This document shows positions 45,703 through 59,137 of a DNA stretch of 64,000 bases, piece by piece. Source of the stretch: Onchocerca lupi. Taxonomy: Eukaryota > Nematoda > Chromadorea > Rhabditida > Onchocercidae. The number at the start of each line of letters is the position of its first letter. Position 1 is the stretch's first letter. The notes beneath the pieces were generated by a model. The model saw nothing but the letters and a program-made list of their open reading frames with translations. It made no database searches and was not told where the DNA came from. The stretch spans positions 1 through 64,000 of the forward strand of contig JAOVVO010000008.1 of NCBI GenBank assembly GCA_028564675.1, given 5' to 3'. The position numbers and the translations under genes are program-made.

Positions 45703-47255
45703 ATGGAAGAGGCATCAGGGACAAGCGATGAGTTCATGATTTGGGTAAAAGATCCAAGAACCGGATATTTGCGACGAAATTCAGTTCTATGGCGAGTCAA
45801 GAATAGTAGCCGAATGGCCGAAGATTCCAATCGAAAGGTCACCACCAGAGGTCATGTAGTTGCGGTGAAAAAAACGGAGGCATTTAGCACATTAGGCCCA
45901 GTAATACTTGAAATATTGTTCAAAGGGAATCCATTGAATGAATTGGTCGCTGCTTTGAAAGAAATTAGCGTAAATGCGGTAAATATTTATCAAAAATAAA
46001 AAATCCAAATTAAAATATTCGAATTTCTTTTCTTTTTTTTGATTGATGCAAATATATGTTTTTAATTCTTTTGAAATTTATAAAATAGTTTGTTTTCACG
46101 AAATTTTAAAAATTTTCTCGAAATTTTTGCATGAGATTATCCCGAAATGTTATCAGTTAAAGTTCAATTTCATTCTTTTTATGTTCATATTTTTAGGTTC
46201 GAGAATTTCTTTCCGATTTACGATATCTTCTTGTGAGTGAAACGGATGTGCAAATTTCTGATATAACATTTCTGATATCACATGCATCATTCTTGAGTGC
46301 ATTTTCCTTTAGAAGTGATCAGGACGGTACTAGCGATGAAGACTTTGAACGTTTATTCCCAGCTTTATCAGATGCACAGGTTTCTTTTTTTCCTCTGATA
46401 AGATAAATTAATCATCAACGATGATTGATCGAAATTTTCAGCAATGGATTTCGATTAATGATTTTAAAAAATTTGGTTAAACCAAATATTAGCTTTTGAG
46501 TTTATTTTAAATTTTTTGGTAATATTTTCCATCGTGCTTCTGACTCATACACACGATAAAATTCGATTCAATCGTTGTAGTATCTGTGATTGCACAATGT
46601 GATAAGATCTCGAAATGGAATTTTGTCGAGACTACATCTATTATGCAATTATTGATAATCTTATCATCCGATCGATTCAAGAGTGGCACGACTTTCTTTG
46701 GAAGGTTGATAATGCTCAATTGTACAGTCGATGAGAAATATATTGCATAAAAATTGTTATTATTAATACAGTCAAAGAAACAGAGAAAAATTACCGCTTA
46801 TAAAATTATTTAAATTTAAAAAGATTGAAAATTTTTCAAAAATATTTTTAGATTCGCTTAATTGATTTAAATGGATCATGTCCGACGAAGGAAATGGAAT
46901 TGGTCATTAGAAATTTGAATATAGGATTGGTTCGATTTCACACATATCCCGGTATAAATGTCAGTTTTATCTACATATATATGTATAGATGTAATAATTT
47001 ATCAAAATATTGAAAAAGCTTATTATTTAACATTATCAAGTGATTACTTCGTCTCAGATTACGAATATGACAAATGTTTTTCGAATTATCAAGCTAATTG
47101 TATTTCCTAATTAATATATTCCATTTTCAATTGATAAAGAAATGGGTGGAAGAGTAATAACTTGATAATAGCTACCAACAAGTGGTGTGATAAATAATTT
47201 GGTAGTTCATTAAATTTCTGTTTTTCTTTTGACAATGATCATTCCAATTAATCTC

Positions 47256-47304
<49 letters not shown>

Positions 47305-49004
47305 GTGGAATTGTTTGAAAATACGAAAACAATGAATTCCGCAGTTGAATTTATTGTTGCACAAGGCGTACATCCTGGCATTGATAATGCTGGAATGAGA
47401 TTTTTGAAACATTTAAAAAATGTTTTTCCGGCTATGAAAAATATTTACTGGGATTGGAGTATGATGATGCCAACCTTAACAGAATTAAATGATATCGTCA
47501 AAGCTTGTCTTGATCAATTGGTGCAATTATATAAGTATGTTATTTAAAAATATTTCTTAATATTTTTCTCCCAAATTTGAATTTTTTATTTTCTTTACAT
47601 AATATTTCTAAAAAAAAAAAAAAAAAATTCCCAAGTTGGGTTCTGGACTGAATAAAACATATCACTGTTACATGAATAGCATTATCATGATGATGATAAT
47701 ACGAGTAATCTATAAAGTTATCAATTAAATGATGTAATTTTTGTCAAAATTTACCGGGACCACTTGATGAAATAATGGTACATTATCTGTCTGATAGCAA
47801 TAATATGATTGATAACCGACATCATCGATATCAATCGTCTCGTTTTAATCTATTCATTAATTATAATCTTCATATGATGATGATGTTATTTTAATTTGTT
47901 TGATCAGTTTCTGATATGATTTCATATTTTAAGTCTTCTCAATATCGATTTAAAAAGAATTTAAAGGCAAAAAATTGGATAAAATTTTGTCAAAAATTGA
48001 AAAGCTTTTAAACTGTGAAAAAACAAGAACAATGACAAGAAAGAAAAGAATGTAAATAGATGAATTTAGGGAAATGGATATGAATTTGTTAGCAATACTT
48101 TTCTTCATGGCAAGTGAAGGAAGTGATGAAACAATGAACGAAGTTTGGGCATATTTAAATCAATTTGGCTTGCCGAATGCCAAGATGATTAAAGTATGGC
48201 GAGATGATAAGCCACATTACTATCCACCGTATATGCTCTTCCTGGCTGGTATAATCATCCATGCAATTGAATAATGAATTAGAAAAAAGATAGATAATTT
48301 TGAAATTTGGAATTTCAAGCAAATGATGATTGCTTTTGAGAAAGTTAATAGATTGATGAAATTAGCAGAAAAAATATGCAATAGTAATCGAATTTCACAT
48401 GTTCGCAAATTAAAAGTAATTTATTACTGGAAATTAATGAGAATTTCATTTCCAAGGAAAATACTAAAAATGTCTGACTCATATCCATGATCACAATAAT
48501 AATTGAGAACTGGAATTCCACCATTCATTCAATCTTTTTATATATTTCATGCTTTCTGAATTATTTACTTATCATCCTTCTTTTTTCCCCTCTCTCTTTC
48601 TTAGATATAAATGAAATTTCAACTATTTATAAGTCGAATTTCACATTTTTATTATTTGCAATGCATACATTAATAAACATTGAGAGTAATTATAATATCT
48701 TAAATTAATTATTTCCAATAAGATGAGTTGAAAGTAACATTTCTCATTTTTCTTAATTATATAAATTATAATATTATGAGATAAACGTATTTCTTCCATT
48801 TCATTTTTTTCTATTTTGCTTTATTAATTTTTTCTCATTTCAGGAACATCCGAAAAGATCCGTCGTTTGGAAAGGGTTGTTTGCGAGGAACGAATAGTTG
48901 AACCAGATTTACGTCATTTTCTTTACATTCAAAACCGATCAATAGAAGTTTATAAAAATGGCAACATATTTGAATTTCTAGGATTTGATTTCAAGCGTGG
49001 CTGA
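45703..49004 (+). CDS. Unrecognised 378-residue protein
   Basis: Six exons (45703-45978, 46197-46379, 46852-46959, 47305-47534, 48070-48248, 48844-49004) join in frame for 378 residues plus stop, with no leftover stop codon. I do not recognise the family. The N-terminal part is basic and polar (RTGYLRRNSVLWRVKNSS). From about residue 70 the protein is a mix of Leu/Ile-rich helices and strands (LGPVILEILFKGNPL, VREFLSDLRYLLVSE, IRLIDLNGS, MELVIRNLNIGLVRF). The pattern is reminiscent of the leucine-rich F-box-associated proteins expanded in nematodes, but without a motif I can name. Later parts carry Trp- and Tyr-rich loops (IYWDWSMMMPTL, DDKPHYYPPYMLF). No signal peptide or clear membrane span. 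ATG lies six bases after GGTTTAG (45690-45696), a likely trans-splice site. The third donor is the less usual AAT|GTCAGT, required because the nearer GTATAA leads to a stop. Confidence 0.8.
47257..47302 (+). repeat. 46-base T homopolymer ending at a splice acceptor
   Basis: An uninterrupted T run from 47257 to 47302 is followed directly by AG and exon 47305-47534 of the unrecognised gene, so it forms the whole polypyrimidine tract. Confidence 0.9.
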
Positions 49005-50536
49005 ATGCATTGTACATATTGTTTTTCATCTTTTGTGCGCCCGTTATTTACAGTGATCTTTTATGCTGATATTTCATTCATTTTTTTTTTTCAAAATATT
49101 GATTTTGCAGATGCATGTAAATATATTTTATGATTTCCAAATAGATATTTTGTATTGATATTTTGTAAATATATTTCTATGAATGGATGAGAATTTTGTG
49201 ATGCTCAAAATGTTTCAAATTTTATCAAATTTGATCATGTTTTTCATCTTCCTCTTCATCTTTTTACTTGGTTGTCAAAGATTCAAAAACTGATGTCTGA
49301 TATGGTTGAATACATATAAAACAGACTTTATGTCTATGAAAATTGTATACAAGAAATAGTTTTTTTTAATTACGACTTTTAGGTATTTATATTTTCAAAT
49401 CTTACTTTACATAGCAGCAGTTAAGAGCCGAAAACTAAAGATTGGTGTTATGATTAGTGATTTCTCTAAAAAAGAATTATAGATTATTTATGGAATTCAT
49501 CTATATATTTGTGATATACGATATTAGTCCATGAACACACTTTCAAGCAAATTCTTGCTCGATAAATACAGTAAGATATAAGGATAGTTGAAAAGTATGC
49601 CAAATAGGAAAAGTATAGTTTCAATCTATAAATTAGCCGATTCTTAAAATAAAATTAGATAAATTTATAATTTTTTACCACATCATATCTTTCGTTTTTT
49701 TTTACGTCAAAAACAATTGTAAAAAGTGTCCAGCTAAAATGTCATTTAACCTTCTTCGCTTCACATAAATTGGAAAAAAAGACTAACCGGACAATAACTT
49801 AAATAATGAATCGGGAGAAATCAGGATTTCGGAGAACGATACATTATACTACGCATGCTTATCACTTCGAAATGTGGATGACTATAAATCAACTGTTTTG
49901 TATCCATGATAAAAATTAATCAATAGTTCCCATCACTTGTAGTTTATAAGTTTTTAGTCACAGCGATCAATCTCGTAGCCTAATTTTTTTTTTTTTTTTG
50001 TCGTTGTTATAGGATATCACATCTTCAATATTTCTCAGAATTGCAAAAATACATCACTTCCTTTTCATCCCATGATAAATTTGTATACTCAATGACTATG
50101 TAGCAGTGAAATCTACTATGTAGCATATTTTATCATTTTATCATGATTAATTTGAATAAGACACATTGAAATTGATTACATTATCAATGAAAACATCTGA
50201 TAATAAATAATCTGGAGAGATCATGTACCATTAACCAATTTATAGCACATAATCAATGAGTATCAAAATCTGCTGGAAATTGAAAAAACAATTCATAAAT
50301 CAGATTTTGAATATTTTTAAACAGAAAAGAAAGACCTACTATCACTACTGACCAGCTAATGTCAAAATCTTTCTTTAAATGACTGAATCCATGGGTGACA
50401 ATTTCGCACAATTCAACAATAAGCAAGCCAGTTGATTTTATTCGATTAATTTAAATCTCATGCGCTTAATTTTTAAAACAATGTATTGCAAATTAATTAT
50501 CAAATATAAAGATTTTACACAGTCTGGAAAATGAGA
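49005..50536. other. Convergent intergenic region
   Basis: About 1.5 kb between the stop codons of the unrecognised gene (+) and MRPL24 (-). AT-rich, no gene seen; it would hold both 3' UTRs. Confidence 0.55.
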
Positions 50537-53327
50537 TCAATACCAATATGTTGGTTGCAATTTACGCTTATCTTGAATACCCATTGCGTCCGCAATTTCT
50601 TCCTCAAATGATTTGAGTACAGGTTTGTATGTCTTTTCCAGGACAACTTCTGCTGGTGTATCCTTACCTTCCACTTCTGCAAAGAAGAAAATGAAAAGTT
50701 TTAATAAACTATTGCAACAAATAACTTCCTGTCTGAATGTCTGGAAATCAGTCTGATAAATTGACGCAGAGTTTTTCCAGAGATCCCTTGGAATTTCTAA
50801 AGCTCTGCATTAAAGTTTTTCGGATAATCCACGTCGATTATACTCTCATATTACAGATTTAGCAGATGCAAACCTAATCATTTATAACTCACCAGAAAAA
50901 TCATGATAGCTTAATGCCATCTTTCGAATACTTGGAGCCATCCAAAAACAAAACGAACATACCGACATATCGATCAGGAGTAAGATATTCGGAAGTGGCT
51001 CGAGCTAATTGTGGCACTGGAATTTGAAATTTAGATCTCTTACTGATTCTGATATACTCGTTTCCTTCCTCATTCAACACCCATTCCGCTTCGCAAGGTT
51101 CACTGAAACCAAGAAACGAGAGTAATAGCCCGAAACACCAACTGAATGACTAGTGGGAAATTGAACAAAATAAATGATGGCTAGATATATGAGATTTCCC
51201 GATATTTCATACAAGTCGTAGCCAACCTGTAATGTCATCAATGACTGAGAGGAAGCACTGAATAATCAGAAATCAAATTACTCCTCTTTAGATAGAAATG
51301 AGACATCACAAATTTCAACTCTGATTAAGGGAAAAAACTGAATAATTCAATAGCTGTATTCCAATTAGACAGCAAATAAACCACTTAAATTTCAATTGAT
51401 AACAAACATACTTATCACTAGGATCGACCAATTTCACTTGGCCCTTATGTATATATAATGGTTGTTCAACTTGTCGATAAAGAGAATTCATGCCACTTTC
51501 AGCGAAGTTTTCGTGATCGTTGACAAGTTTCTGCAAAAGTTTTAAATTCAAAAAAAAAAAAAAGAAAAAAAAAGGAAATAATTAAATTAGAGAAAACAAC
51601 ATAAAAGAAAAAAATTCGTATTAATAAACAATTTTTCCATTTAATATCTTATCGATTAATTGCTGATAAGAATATCAATGAAAACTTACGGTATGTCTTC
51701 CTCTCACAAATACAGCATTGGTTTCCTTATTAACATGTGATACAACTCCTGTCTTGCTTTTATCCTTGCCAACCATCACTTGTACCAAATCACCCGGAAA
51801 TATTGTCCATTCTTCGGCTGGAATAGCCACCTTCTCTTCGTGCCTTAAAATACTGTCAATTATGAATGAGAAAAGAGAATTTCTAGGGAGAAAAAAAAAA
51901 CGAAAATTATTGTAACTATTTCTAGTTTTCAATCATGTCATATTTTTGAACACAATATATATTCATGAAAAACCAATAATCTCATATTCTTACCTTTTTC
52001 GGCATAAATGACGAAAGTTTAATTTGACCTATTATAACAAAAGATAATAGGTTTGCTTAATAATTTCGACATCTAAACACTATAAGTTACAAGCTTATAA
52101 TAGTTGTTTGTTACTTAAAAGTGCAATATCGAACGTATAACATTTTGGACGAATTTCCTGCATCTAAACTGATTTCATACTTGATATTAACAATAAAAGA
52201 AAAATTGGCAAAGGTTTTTTGCAAAATTATCACAACCGAAATCTAAGCTTATAATTCTGTTTATAAAATCAACAAACAATGGTGATGATATTGGAATAGA
52301 ATATTTTTTATGAAACAAGTCAATACAATTCGATATCATTAAACGATATGCATTTATACAATTGAAAATTATAAAAAAAAAAAAAAAAAAAGGATAATTA
52401 CAGATAATTTGACTATACGGGAAGCATCTTGAAAGACAGATATCTTGAGCGAAAGCATTAGTCATTTAATTCATTCGTTTTCAATTCACTTAATGATTAA
52501 GGTTACTACTGGAATAAATCTTATGGAGGTTACTGAATTAATCAAAAATTAAAAAGATTCAATATTTCCTACTTATGTTTTAAATTATTTTTTCTTTTTG
52601 TTTTCGAAAAAGAAAAAAAAATTTACCTTAACTCAAAGAATTTATGCCTTAATTTGTACTGCTGATATTCATGCGCTCGTTGTACATTTTTTTCAAACGT
52701 ATCTAATTCCCAAGGACGTCCATCGGATGGTACGTAATCATCGGGATGCAACCTGAACATGTTCCGTTGATTTAGGAAATCTTTCCCAATTAATGTCCAA
52801 AAAATTTTTTAAATTCGGAAAACTACCAGTTTCACAAAATATTGGGAAAAAAGAAGAAGCACTGTTTATTGTTATAAACGCTTGAATAACCTTAAGAAAT
52901 AAGGAAAAAAAACAATCATAAAATTAAATAAAATCAGAAGAAATAATATTAAATGATTATTCAACAACTATTCACATAGCTATTTATAAATTAATTATAT
53001 CGCATAACATTTCACATAGCTATGTATATTGAAATCTAATTTAAAAATGAAAATTGAGTATTCGTATTTGACATATTTAAAGTACTACATTAGTTTTGAT
53101 ATTTGAAATAATAATCTGAATATTTCAGATTCCACTTAACAAATCTACATGTAAAAAAAAACTTACGTCCAACGAACAATGTCTGGTGCACCATATCGAT
53201 TGGTATAAATTTTTCTAGGAACTATGCGTTTCACTTTTTTCACATACTCTTTGGGTATGTGTTTCGTATAATCCAATTCCATATAAGTACGACGTACACT
53301 GCGTGATAACACGCGAGTTGGCCACAT
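50537..53327 (-). CDS. mrpl-24: Mitochondrial ribosomal protein L24 (uL24m)
   Basis: Six exons (53327-53167, 52752-52627, 51852-51690, 51530-51412, 51102-50963, 50676-50537) give 282 residues. It is a large-subunit protein of the mitochondrial ribosome. The N-terminus (MWPTRVLSRSVRRTYMEL) is basic and without acids up to the Glu, a good mitochondrial targeting signal. The KOW core is visible as WTIFPGDLVQVMVGKDKSKTGVV, then HVNKETNAVFVRG, then HKGQVKLVDPSD. The mitochondrial-specific C-terminal part follows: EWVLNEEGNEYIRISKRSKFQIP, EKTYKPVLKSFEEEIADAMGI and the terminal TYWY that vertebrate MRPL24 also has. ATG follows 13 bases after a TATTTTAG acceptor (53341-53342), which suits spliced-leader addition. 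Confidence 0.95.
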
Positions 53328-54500
53328 TTGATATGATTATCTAAAATATAATACCTGATATGATAAAAATTATTTAGGTAGATATTACGATAATTATTGG
53401 TGGTTCACATTAATAATGTCTTCAAGTTTACATCTTAAACCAACGAATTATGATGGGAGAGTTATGATAAAAATCATAATGAGTAATACAGACTCGCGAA
53501 AAAGCCAAAAACAAACGATAGAAATCTCAGCGACTTCAGAAAAAAAGAAAACTATTCAAACTTAATCACAATAATACATAAAATGGCTTTCGTTTATGCC
53601 CTTGCCTGTAAATACCGGAGAAATATGGCCTGTTATGTTTCTCGATGTCACTATTATTGTTCCCTTGAAATTGTCGAGGCATCCCAGTATTTATTATCTC
53701 TTGAAATTGCAGCAATATCCTGATATCTTAATTTTGAAGTACTATATTATTCTTGTCAACTCAACTGGATTGTTAATTTAATAGATTTCAAGGTATTTTT
53801 GGAAGAAAAAATTTAGAATTAATGCAATTATAACTTCACTTTTCACATAAATAAATTTGCATCGATTTCTATTATTGTTGATGGAATGATTTGTTAGAAA
53901 GACAGCAAATGCTTAATTAACCGTTGGTATTAGTATTGCCTTATATTACGGTGTGATAGAATCAGAAATCATTTCTGGGAAATTTCGTCTTGTTTAATTG
54001 AGAAGAATTCATTCGGATGAAAATTTTTAAATAGGAATTTAATTTGCTGCTGAAAATTTATTTTGTAATAAACGGTAGACTGTAGTGTAACTATTTCGAA
54101 TGGATTTTAAAATAAATTTATTTAGAAATTTCATAGATTTCGAAATGAATTACTTTCGAGACGAAAGCTTGCATGGAGTAAGAAGTGAGAGGTGAGTGAG
54201 TGCGAGTAGGAGAAGCAGATTTTCTGGTGATTCGTGCGGTGGGTTTTAGGTTGTAGGATGGGTTTCGCAGGGTTCTTGCTATCCGGTAATTTTCTTATCT
54301 GGTCATTCTTTTTGCAACTGATATCACGATGAGAAACGGAGATAGGGCAGCATTGTGCAATGGATTTAGCATTATGGTAAAAATCATCTTTGATTTTCCG
54401 CATCTTTAAAAAATTTGATATTAAATCATCCGAAAATTTGATATTAGAATATCAGGTTTTCTCATTTAGACAGTATCACAATTAGGCATCATAGAAGAGG

Positions 54501-54562
54501 TATTTTCAAGTGACGGTGATTGTCATTTTATATGACGATGACAGTCACCATACTTGAAAATA
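54501..54562. repeat. Imperfect hairpin, about 25-base arms
   Basis: Left arm 54501-54526 (TATTTTCAAGT...TGTCAT) pairs with right arm 54538-54562 (ATGACAGTCACC...ACTTGAAAATA), with one small bulge and one mismatch around an 11-base loop. Part of the hairpin (TGATTGTCAT...ATGACG) recurs as a direct repeat at about 54575-54596. Confidence 0.85.
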
Positions 54563-54587
54563 TCTCGGATATAATGATTGTCATCTT

Positions 54588-54603
54588 ATAATGACGTCAT
54601 TAT
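54588..54603. promoter_or_regulatory. 16-base perfect palindrome with CRE-type core TGACGTCA
   Basis: ATAATGACGTCATTAT is its own reverse complement. Its centre (54592-54599) is the full consensus for CREB/ATF-type bZIP factors. It lies about 1.3 kb upstream of MRPL24 and 2.1 kb upstream of LET-70. Binding is not shown. Confidence 0.5.
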
Positions 54604-56682
54604 GAATGAATATCTACGTAATGTATAAGAGGAAGAATGGAAATTAATTATTGAACCAGCGACCGATCTTATTCAAATCCAATTTTTTTTCCTTCTCTAA
54701 ACATTTCTTAGACAGTATATTCTGGCACGTTCTTGTCCTTATTTCGTCTTTTGCAAAAATTTCTCCATTTCCGGAACTCTTTCATTCATTTTCGGAATTT
54801 GTTTTCTTCCAGAGTGTTTTTTTTTTTCATTTTCCTTTAATCTTTTTACCTTAATCAGTAGATTCCTCCATACATTTTCTAGATTTTTATTGTAATGTTT
54901 CTGAAAATTTCCTCTCATTTTTCAAAACCTTTGTCATTCATTCCTCTGAAATTAAGTTTTTTGAAAAAAAAATTTTCCGTCTCTTTTTCTTTTCTGTTTT
55001 AGTGAAGTTTTTATATTAATACTAAATAGGAAAAAGAATGGGATTTCCGGTGAATAGGAAATATTCTGCGAATTTCCATACTTTTTTATCAATACAAACA
55101 TTAGCTTTTCATTTCCCATAAACTGTATTACACGGTTCAATAGAATAGTTGACAAAAGTTGCTGAAATTTTCGCTAGTTTAGATTCCTACGAGTACTGAT
55201 TCTGGAAAATTAACGATTTTTTTCGATTTTAGAATTGGAGATATTTTATAAGTTAGAAATGGGTAGTATTTCCTTGACTTAACACAGTATTTCTCCGAGT
55301 AATCGTTCAGTGATTGAAATTTGCATGCCTTGCAGTTTAAATTTTGCATGCTTCTTTTCATTTAGTTTAGCTTATTATCTCAGAACCTAGTTCAAGATCA
55401 AAGATCATTGATTATTATGACAATATGGTGTCCTATATTTGTATCATTGAGTGAGTAACAAAATTCGTACTTCAAAACGGATTGCACGCATTTTCGCATG
55501 TATATGCATAAGAGTGGAACTTGCACTCGCATTTCTGGAAGCAATATAATGCAAACTCGTTCTTAGTACATTTGATCACTATTTCATGCTAGTATAGTTG
55601 TATTGCCCTGCTGTTATGCTACTTCGTTCAATGCTTGCTTTATTTTTCTGTTAAAAAAAAACAAACAAACAAAGATTTCGCTCAAGTCCGTCGATTTGTT
55701 TGCATTTTTTGTAGTACATAATGCATTACATATTCATCAAACAACTTATGATGATATGATCGGATTCCACAAATCGAAAGGAAAAACCTTATCAAATCAT
55801 TTCTTTCGATTCTTTGAGTTAATTAACTTAAGCCATCAACTGTTCGAATTATCCCAAACTTTAGCCTCCAATATCAAATTAAGATTTTTTGAGAACTTGC
55901 TAAAGCATTTATAACATATCACAAAGAGCCGAAGTTTTGCCATGCTTTCTTTCAACCAACCGTCTTCGTTCCATTTCTATCGTAATAAGCTGATGTTCTA
56001 ATCATATCCCATTCAAATTAGCTTTTGCTAATAGAAGCGGTCTATGTAAAGCGTATGTATAACTCTTTCTTAAGCTTAAAATTTGCATTTAGAATTTCTC
56101 GCTAAGAAACGCCAAATTTGTTGCATTATTTGTAGTTATTGGTTCTATTCCAGATAGATTCTATTCCTTTTAGGTCTGAAACTACGAATGCGTAATACAT
56201 TGAAATGTAATGTTGTAGTCCTCTAATATTATAATTTTACTTGTCTAATTTACCCAATTGTTTCTTTCGAATTGTATCTTTCTCTGTAAACTGTAATTTC
56301 TCGATAGATATGTACAACACTTCGATATGCTTTTCCTTATCCATTTTATTGCAATTCACTGATCTTTTATGTCTCTTATTTTTCTTTTCTATTTGTAATC
56401 TATTTTAAGACATAATTTTTACTTACGATATATTCTCTAGTTTCAATTAAATATCTCATTTATACTCTACCAGATGTTTTGGGAGGAATTCTTGGTGTTT
56501 GCTTCAATCTTAAAATAAGGTCCAGACATTGGTGAAGTAATCTCTGTCGTTTCATTTTATTGTTGTTGTTATTATGACTTTTCACCTTTCGTAATTTTTT
56601 TTTCTGCAAAAAATTTAAAAATAATTACTATCATTTTATATTTTAGTGCTGGGTCCGGCCAAACATAGTGCTTTAGTGTAAT

Positions 56683-58001
56683 ATGGCACTTAAGCGAATT
56701 CAGAAAGAGCTTCAGGATTTAGGTCGGGATCCACCGGCACAGTGTAGCGCGGGTCCAGTTGGTGATGATTTGTTTCATTGGCAAGCGACTATAATGGGTC
56801 CTCCGGAATCACCCTATCAAGGTATATCAATTTTAAGTTGATATTACGTTGGACAGGGCATAATTTGTCATACTTCCTACTGCGGGTTTTTCTTTAATTT
56901 TTTAAGTTTGCTTAAATACTTCGAATTATGACGGCTATATATCACATATGGATATGGAGCGATGAATTAGTTCATCTTACTTCTTTGTAATGTTTCCTAA
57001 CAATTTAATGTATGATAAGTAATTCTGTCATTACAAGCGAATTTAAAAAATTAAAAATCAAAAAATGCAACTCTTTCAATATTTCTATTTCTGATCTATC
57101 ATCAAAAATGTCACAGCCTGTCTTTTCGTTAGCTGAAGGTTCGAGAATACATAGTACAGTTTATTTCTTGTTTACATTTCTTGAAGAACAATTTAGGTGG
57201 TGTCTTTTTCTTAACGATTCACTTTCCGACCGATTATCCATTTAAACCGCCGAAGGTAGCATTCACGACGCGTATGTACCATCCAAATATTAACAGCAAC
57301 GGTAGTATTTGTCTGGATATATTGCGTTCGCAATGGTCACCGGCACTTACTATATCCAAAGTGCTTTTGTCGATTTGTTCGCTTCTTTGCGATCCAAATC
57401 CAGATGATCCTTTGGTACCGGAAATTGCTCGTGTCTACAAAACAGATCGTGATAGGTAGTGTCTTTTCTTTTTTTTTTTTTTTTAAGAAAAATTATGTAA
57501 AAAATTGTTTTTATGAACAGAGCTTATTACACTAATTAGTTTTTTCAATCATAATTTCGCGAATTTTTTTAAAGATTTTGTCAAGCTATCAAAATGAACA
57601 GCAACACCATAGTGGTGCCGAAAGAAGATTAGACATGTATTTCAAACAAAACTTTAATGATACTATTGAGTGATCAGTTTTTAGTAAAACAAATTACTGC
57701 CTTTGTGTAAGTAGTTAATTCTAAAATGATCATTTATCTCTGTGTCAAGTTAAATAGATTATCAGCCAAGTTAAATAAATTTTTCCATATTTGAAGTATA
57801 ACGTCGTAGTTGTGAGGTTAATATCGATATTGCTTGGATATTAGTTTCATTATGAATATGTAAAATTTAGATTATGTTAAAGTGATTCTTTTTTCTTTAT
57901 TGGATTCCATGAATTTTTAAATTTTGAGATACTTTAAATAAATCAATTATTGCAGGTATAACCAATTAGCTCGAGAATGGACTCAGAAATATGCAATGTG
58001 A
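56683..58001 (+). CDS. let-70: Ubiquitin-conjugating enzyme E2 D (UBE2D/LET-70)
   Basis: Three exons (56683-56821, 57197-57455, 57956-58001) give 147 residues, the exact family length. It carries ubiquitin from E1 to many RING and HECT E3 ligases. The catalytic Cys is in NGSICLDIL (residue 85), preceded by the HPNINSN motif that stabilises the oxyanion. The rest is close to the human UBE2D series: MALKRIQKEL, RDPPAQCSAGPVGDD, FHWQATIMGP, YPFKPPKVAFTTR, SQWSPALTISKVLLSICSLL, and the C-terminal AREWTQKYAM. Small differences sit at LGRDPP, GPPESPYQ and DRDRYNQL. A CTTTAG acceptor at 56671-56676 leaves six bases before the ATG. Confidence 0.98.
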
Positions 58002-59137
58002 CAAGATCATAAAGTGACAGGTTGCGCGCTTAGGATATACTTATACACTATCATTTGAAGTTACGAACGTGTACATGCTTAATTAGTTCTTTATTTAAAT
58101 CTAGCAAAAAGTTCTCTCTCTTTGTCTCTACAACAGAATAACTCTCACCAATGGACAATTTTCTGGCGTCGTTTCATCTGAATATAAAGCTCTGTTGTTA
58201 CAAGTTTCTGATATATTTTACCCTGTCGGTTTTTTTTTTCATCATATTTTGGTGCTTAAAAAGAAGCGATTTTAATAGTTAGTATTAATTCAGTTCAAGC
58301 TTTTCCCATCAAGCTCTTCTATGATGAAGTCATCAAGTTTATTATTTTAATGTTTTCAAAAAAAAGGGATACTTATTTCTCATCCTTTTTTGTCTAAGTA
58401 AATAGAAGAATCTAGAAGTTTTCTCAGCACAAGTAAAATTTTGACTCAAAATTACTCCACGAAATCGATTTTTGACTAATTTTGTTTTTTAATTCACATG
58501 CAACAATCCTAGAATAACTGAAACTCAACTTTCCTGGAAGTTAATGTCACAGTTTCTCTTCTTGAAAAAGAAGTTTTTGCATTATGTATGGCTCATCTTA
58601 CTCTTCCAGTCTAAATGAAGATGTAGAGAAAAAAATAAGTTGGTATATCCCTATATCCCGTGTTTTTGTTTGATTTTTTTTCTGCATTTTTGATCGGCTA
58701 GTCTATTTCTTTGAAATTATCGTTGAAAAGATCTTAAATTGATTTGCTCATGAAGAAAAATTTTGTTATTTTCGATTGACAAATCAAGTACTTACGAATA
58801 TGCTTGGCAGTAGACGTGGTTAGTCGGCAGTATCTTTGGTCAACGAATATAAAACAAGTTCAAGTATATTAATAGTTTCAATAACCATTGCTGGAAATGT
58901 TAAAAGAATGCCTTGACTTATGTTGTCTCGAATGCAATTATTTTTTTGCTCTTGACGGAACATATACCCAATTGGTTGAAAGAAATGAATTGATGAATCT
59001 GCTATTCTCTCAAGTATCTGCAAAGGAACATGTTCTTTGCTCAATTATTTTCTGAATCGTGCAAGTAACTAATAACTGATAGTCCGTATTTTGCTCGTTT
59101 CTTTTTTTTTAACAGGGAACATTTGTATTGTGCTGTA

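Larger units (their letters stand above)
53328..56682. other. Divergent intergenic region, MRPL24 / LET-70
   Basis: About 3.4 kb without a supported gene. It contains an inverted-repeat cluster with a palindromic TGACGTCA at 54501-54603 and a comparatively G-rich stretch around 54150-54290. The last part (about 56460-56682) is probably 5' UTR and intron of the LET-70 gene, with acceptors TTTTAG at 56646 and CTTTAG at 56676. Confidence 0.55.

Noticed and set aside
54131..54403. 90-codon minus-strand frame in a more G-rich stretch
   Set aside because: No recognisable motif and no splice partners; most likely chance.
55603..55914. 103-codon plus-strand frame upstream of LET-70
   Set aside because: No family resemblance and no conserved motif; it contains an A-rich run coding Lys/Asn/Gln.
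58820..59044. 74-codon minus-strand frame with coding-like composition
   Set aside because: It has no ATG near its start, an in-frame stop directly upstream and no recognised domain.
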